A stretch of DNA of 22,344 nucleotides from positions 1 to 22,344 of the forward strand of contig CAJFUS010000165.1 of the NCBI GenBank assembly GCA_904420235.1, given 5' to 3'. This DNA comes from Candidatus Neoanaerotignum tabaqchaliae (lineage in GTDB: Bacteria; Bacillota; Clostridia; Lachnospirales; Anaerotignaceae). Of the stretch, positions 22,133 through 22,344 are shown one piece after another (position 1 is the stretch's first letter; each line of letters opens with the position of its first letter). The translations under genes and the position numbers were made by a program. A model generated the notes under the pieces. The model saw nothing but the letters and a program-made list of their open reading frames with translations. It did no database searches and was not told the origin of the DNA.

Positions 22133-22225
22133 AACTTGCCCTCCTTAAGTTGATTGTTCTAATTTATTTTTTCCCAAATAAAAGAAATAATATTAATATT
22201 TTTCTAATTCGGGAACTTAATGGTA

Positions 22226-22253
22226 ATTATATCACCTATTTTTTTAAAATCAA
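22226..22253 (-). promoter_or_regulatory. Sigma-A promoter of the cyclopropane synthase gene
   Basis: On the minus strand -35 TTGATT (22248-22253), 16-bp spacer, perfect -10 TATAAT (22226-22231), with an extended -10 TGA immediately before it. The predicted start leaves a leader of about 85 nt. Confidence 0.8.
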
Positions 22254-22344
22254 TGGTTTCAAAATAAAACTGAAACAAAACGGAAACACTGTAAAAATTA
22301 AGATTTAACAACATAAAGATTAATGTTATAAGGTAGTAAAGGAA

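Overview
The window looks like a chromosomal segment of an AT-rich, strictly anaerobic Firmicute (Clostridia; a Lachnospiraceae- or Anaerotignum-like amino-acid fermenter is my best guess). The evidence is heavy use of ATA and AGA codons, strong AGGAGG-type ribosome binding sites, sigma-A promoters with 16-18 bp spacing, a radical 2-hydroxyacyl-CoA dehydratase system, and a rubredoxin next to a desulfoferrodoxin-type superoxide reductase.

Left part (1-4011): the 3' end of a YfcE-type phosphodiesterase gene; a tRNA-Gly(TCC)/tRNA-Arg(TCT) pair with its own promoter and terminator; a non-coding stretch holding a decayed IS200/IS605-type tnpA that still has the stem-loop masking its ribosome binding site; a leftward YtcJ-like amidohydrolase; a rightward galE; and a tRNA-Leu(TAG) with promoter and terminator.

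Middle (about 4490-14010): a catabolic cluster. After a consensus promoter and a roughly 150-nt leader with a perfect dyad come, all rightward and closely spaced, a creatinase-fold hydrolase resembling ectoine hydrolase (DoeA/EutD), a complete TRAP transporter (small permease, large permease, lipoprotein binding protein), an M20 amidohydrolase inserted between the permeases and the binding protein, a threonine-dehydratase/EutB-like PLP enzyme, and RidA. The reading is: import a carboxylated, probably N-acylated or cyclic amino acid, hydrolyse it to an amino acid, eliminate ammonia with the PLP enzyme, and clear the imine with RidA. A leftward IclR regulator follows. Divergent from it is a second M20 gene, clearly a paralogue of the first (about 60% identical by eye) but with two metal ligands and other active-site residues replaced.

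Next (14458-17881): an operon for the activator and both subunits of a 2-hydroxyacyl-CoA dehydratase (HadI/HadB/HadC, FldIBC or Lcd type), with its own promoter and a leader that can form alternative hairpins. No CoA-transferase or 2-hydroxyacid dehydrogenase accompanies it.

Right part (17917-22344): a leftward Crp/Fnr regulator divergent from rubredoxin, with a 14-bp palindrome centred near -41.5 of the rubredoxin promoter; a 2Fe superoxide reductase; a bidirectional terminator; a leftward 6-phosphofructokinase of the Gly/Lys type; and a leftward cyclopropane-fatty-acid synthase with its own promoter and terminator.

All functional names rest on motif recognition by eye. No database search was run.
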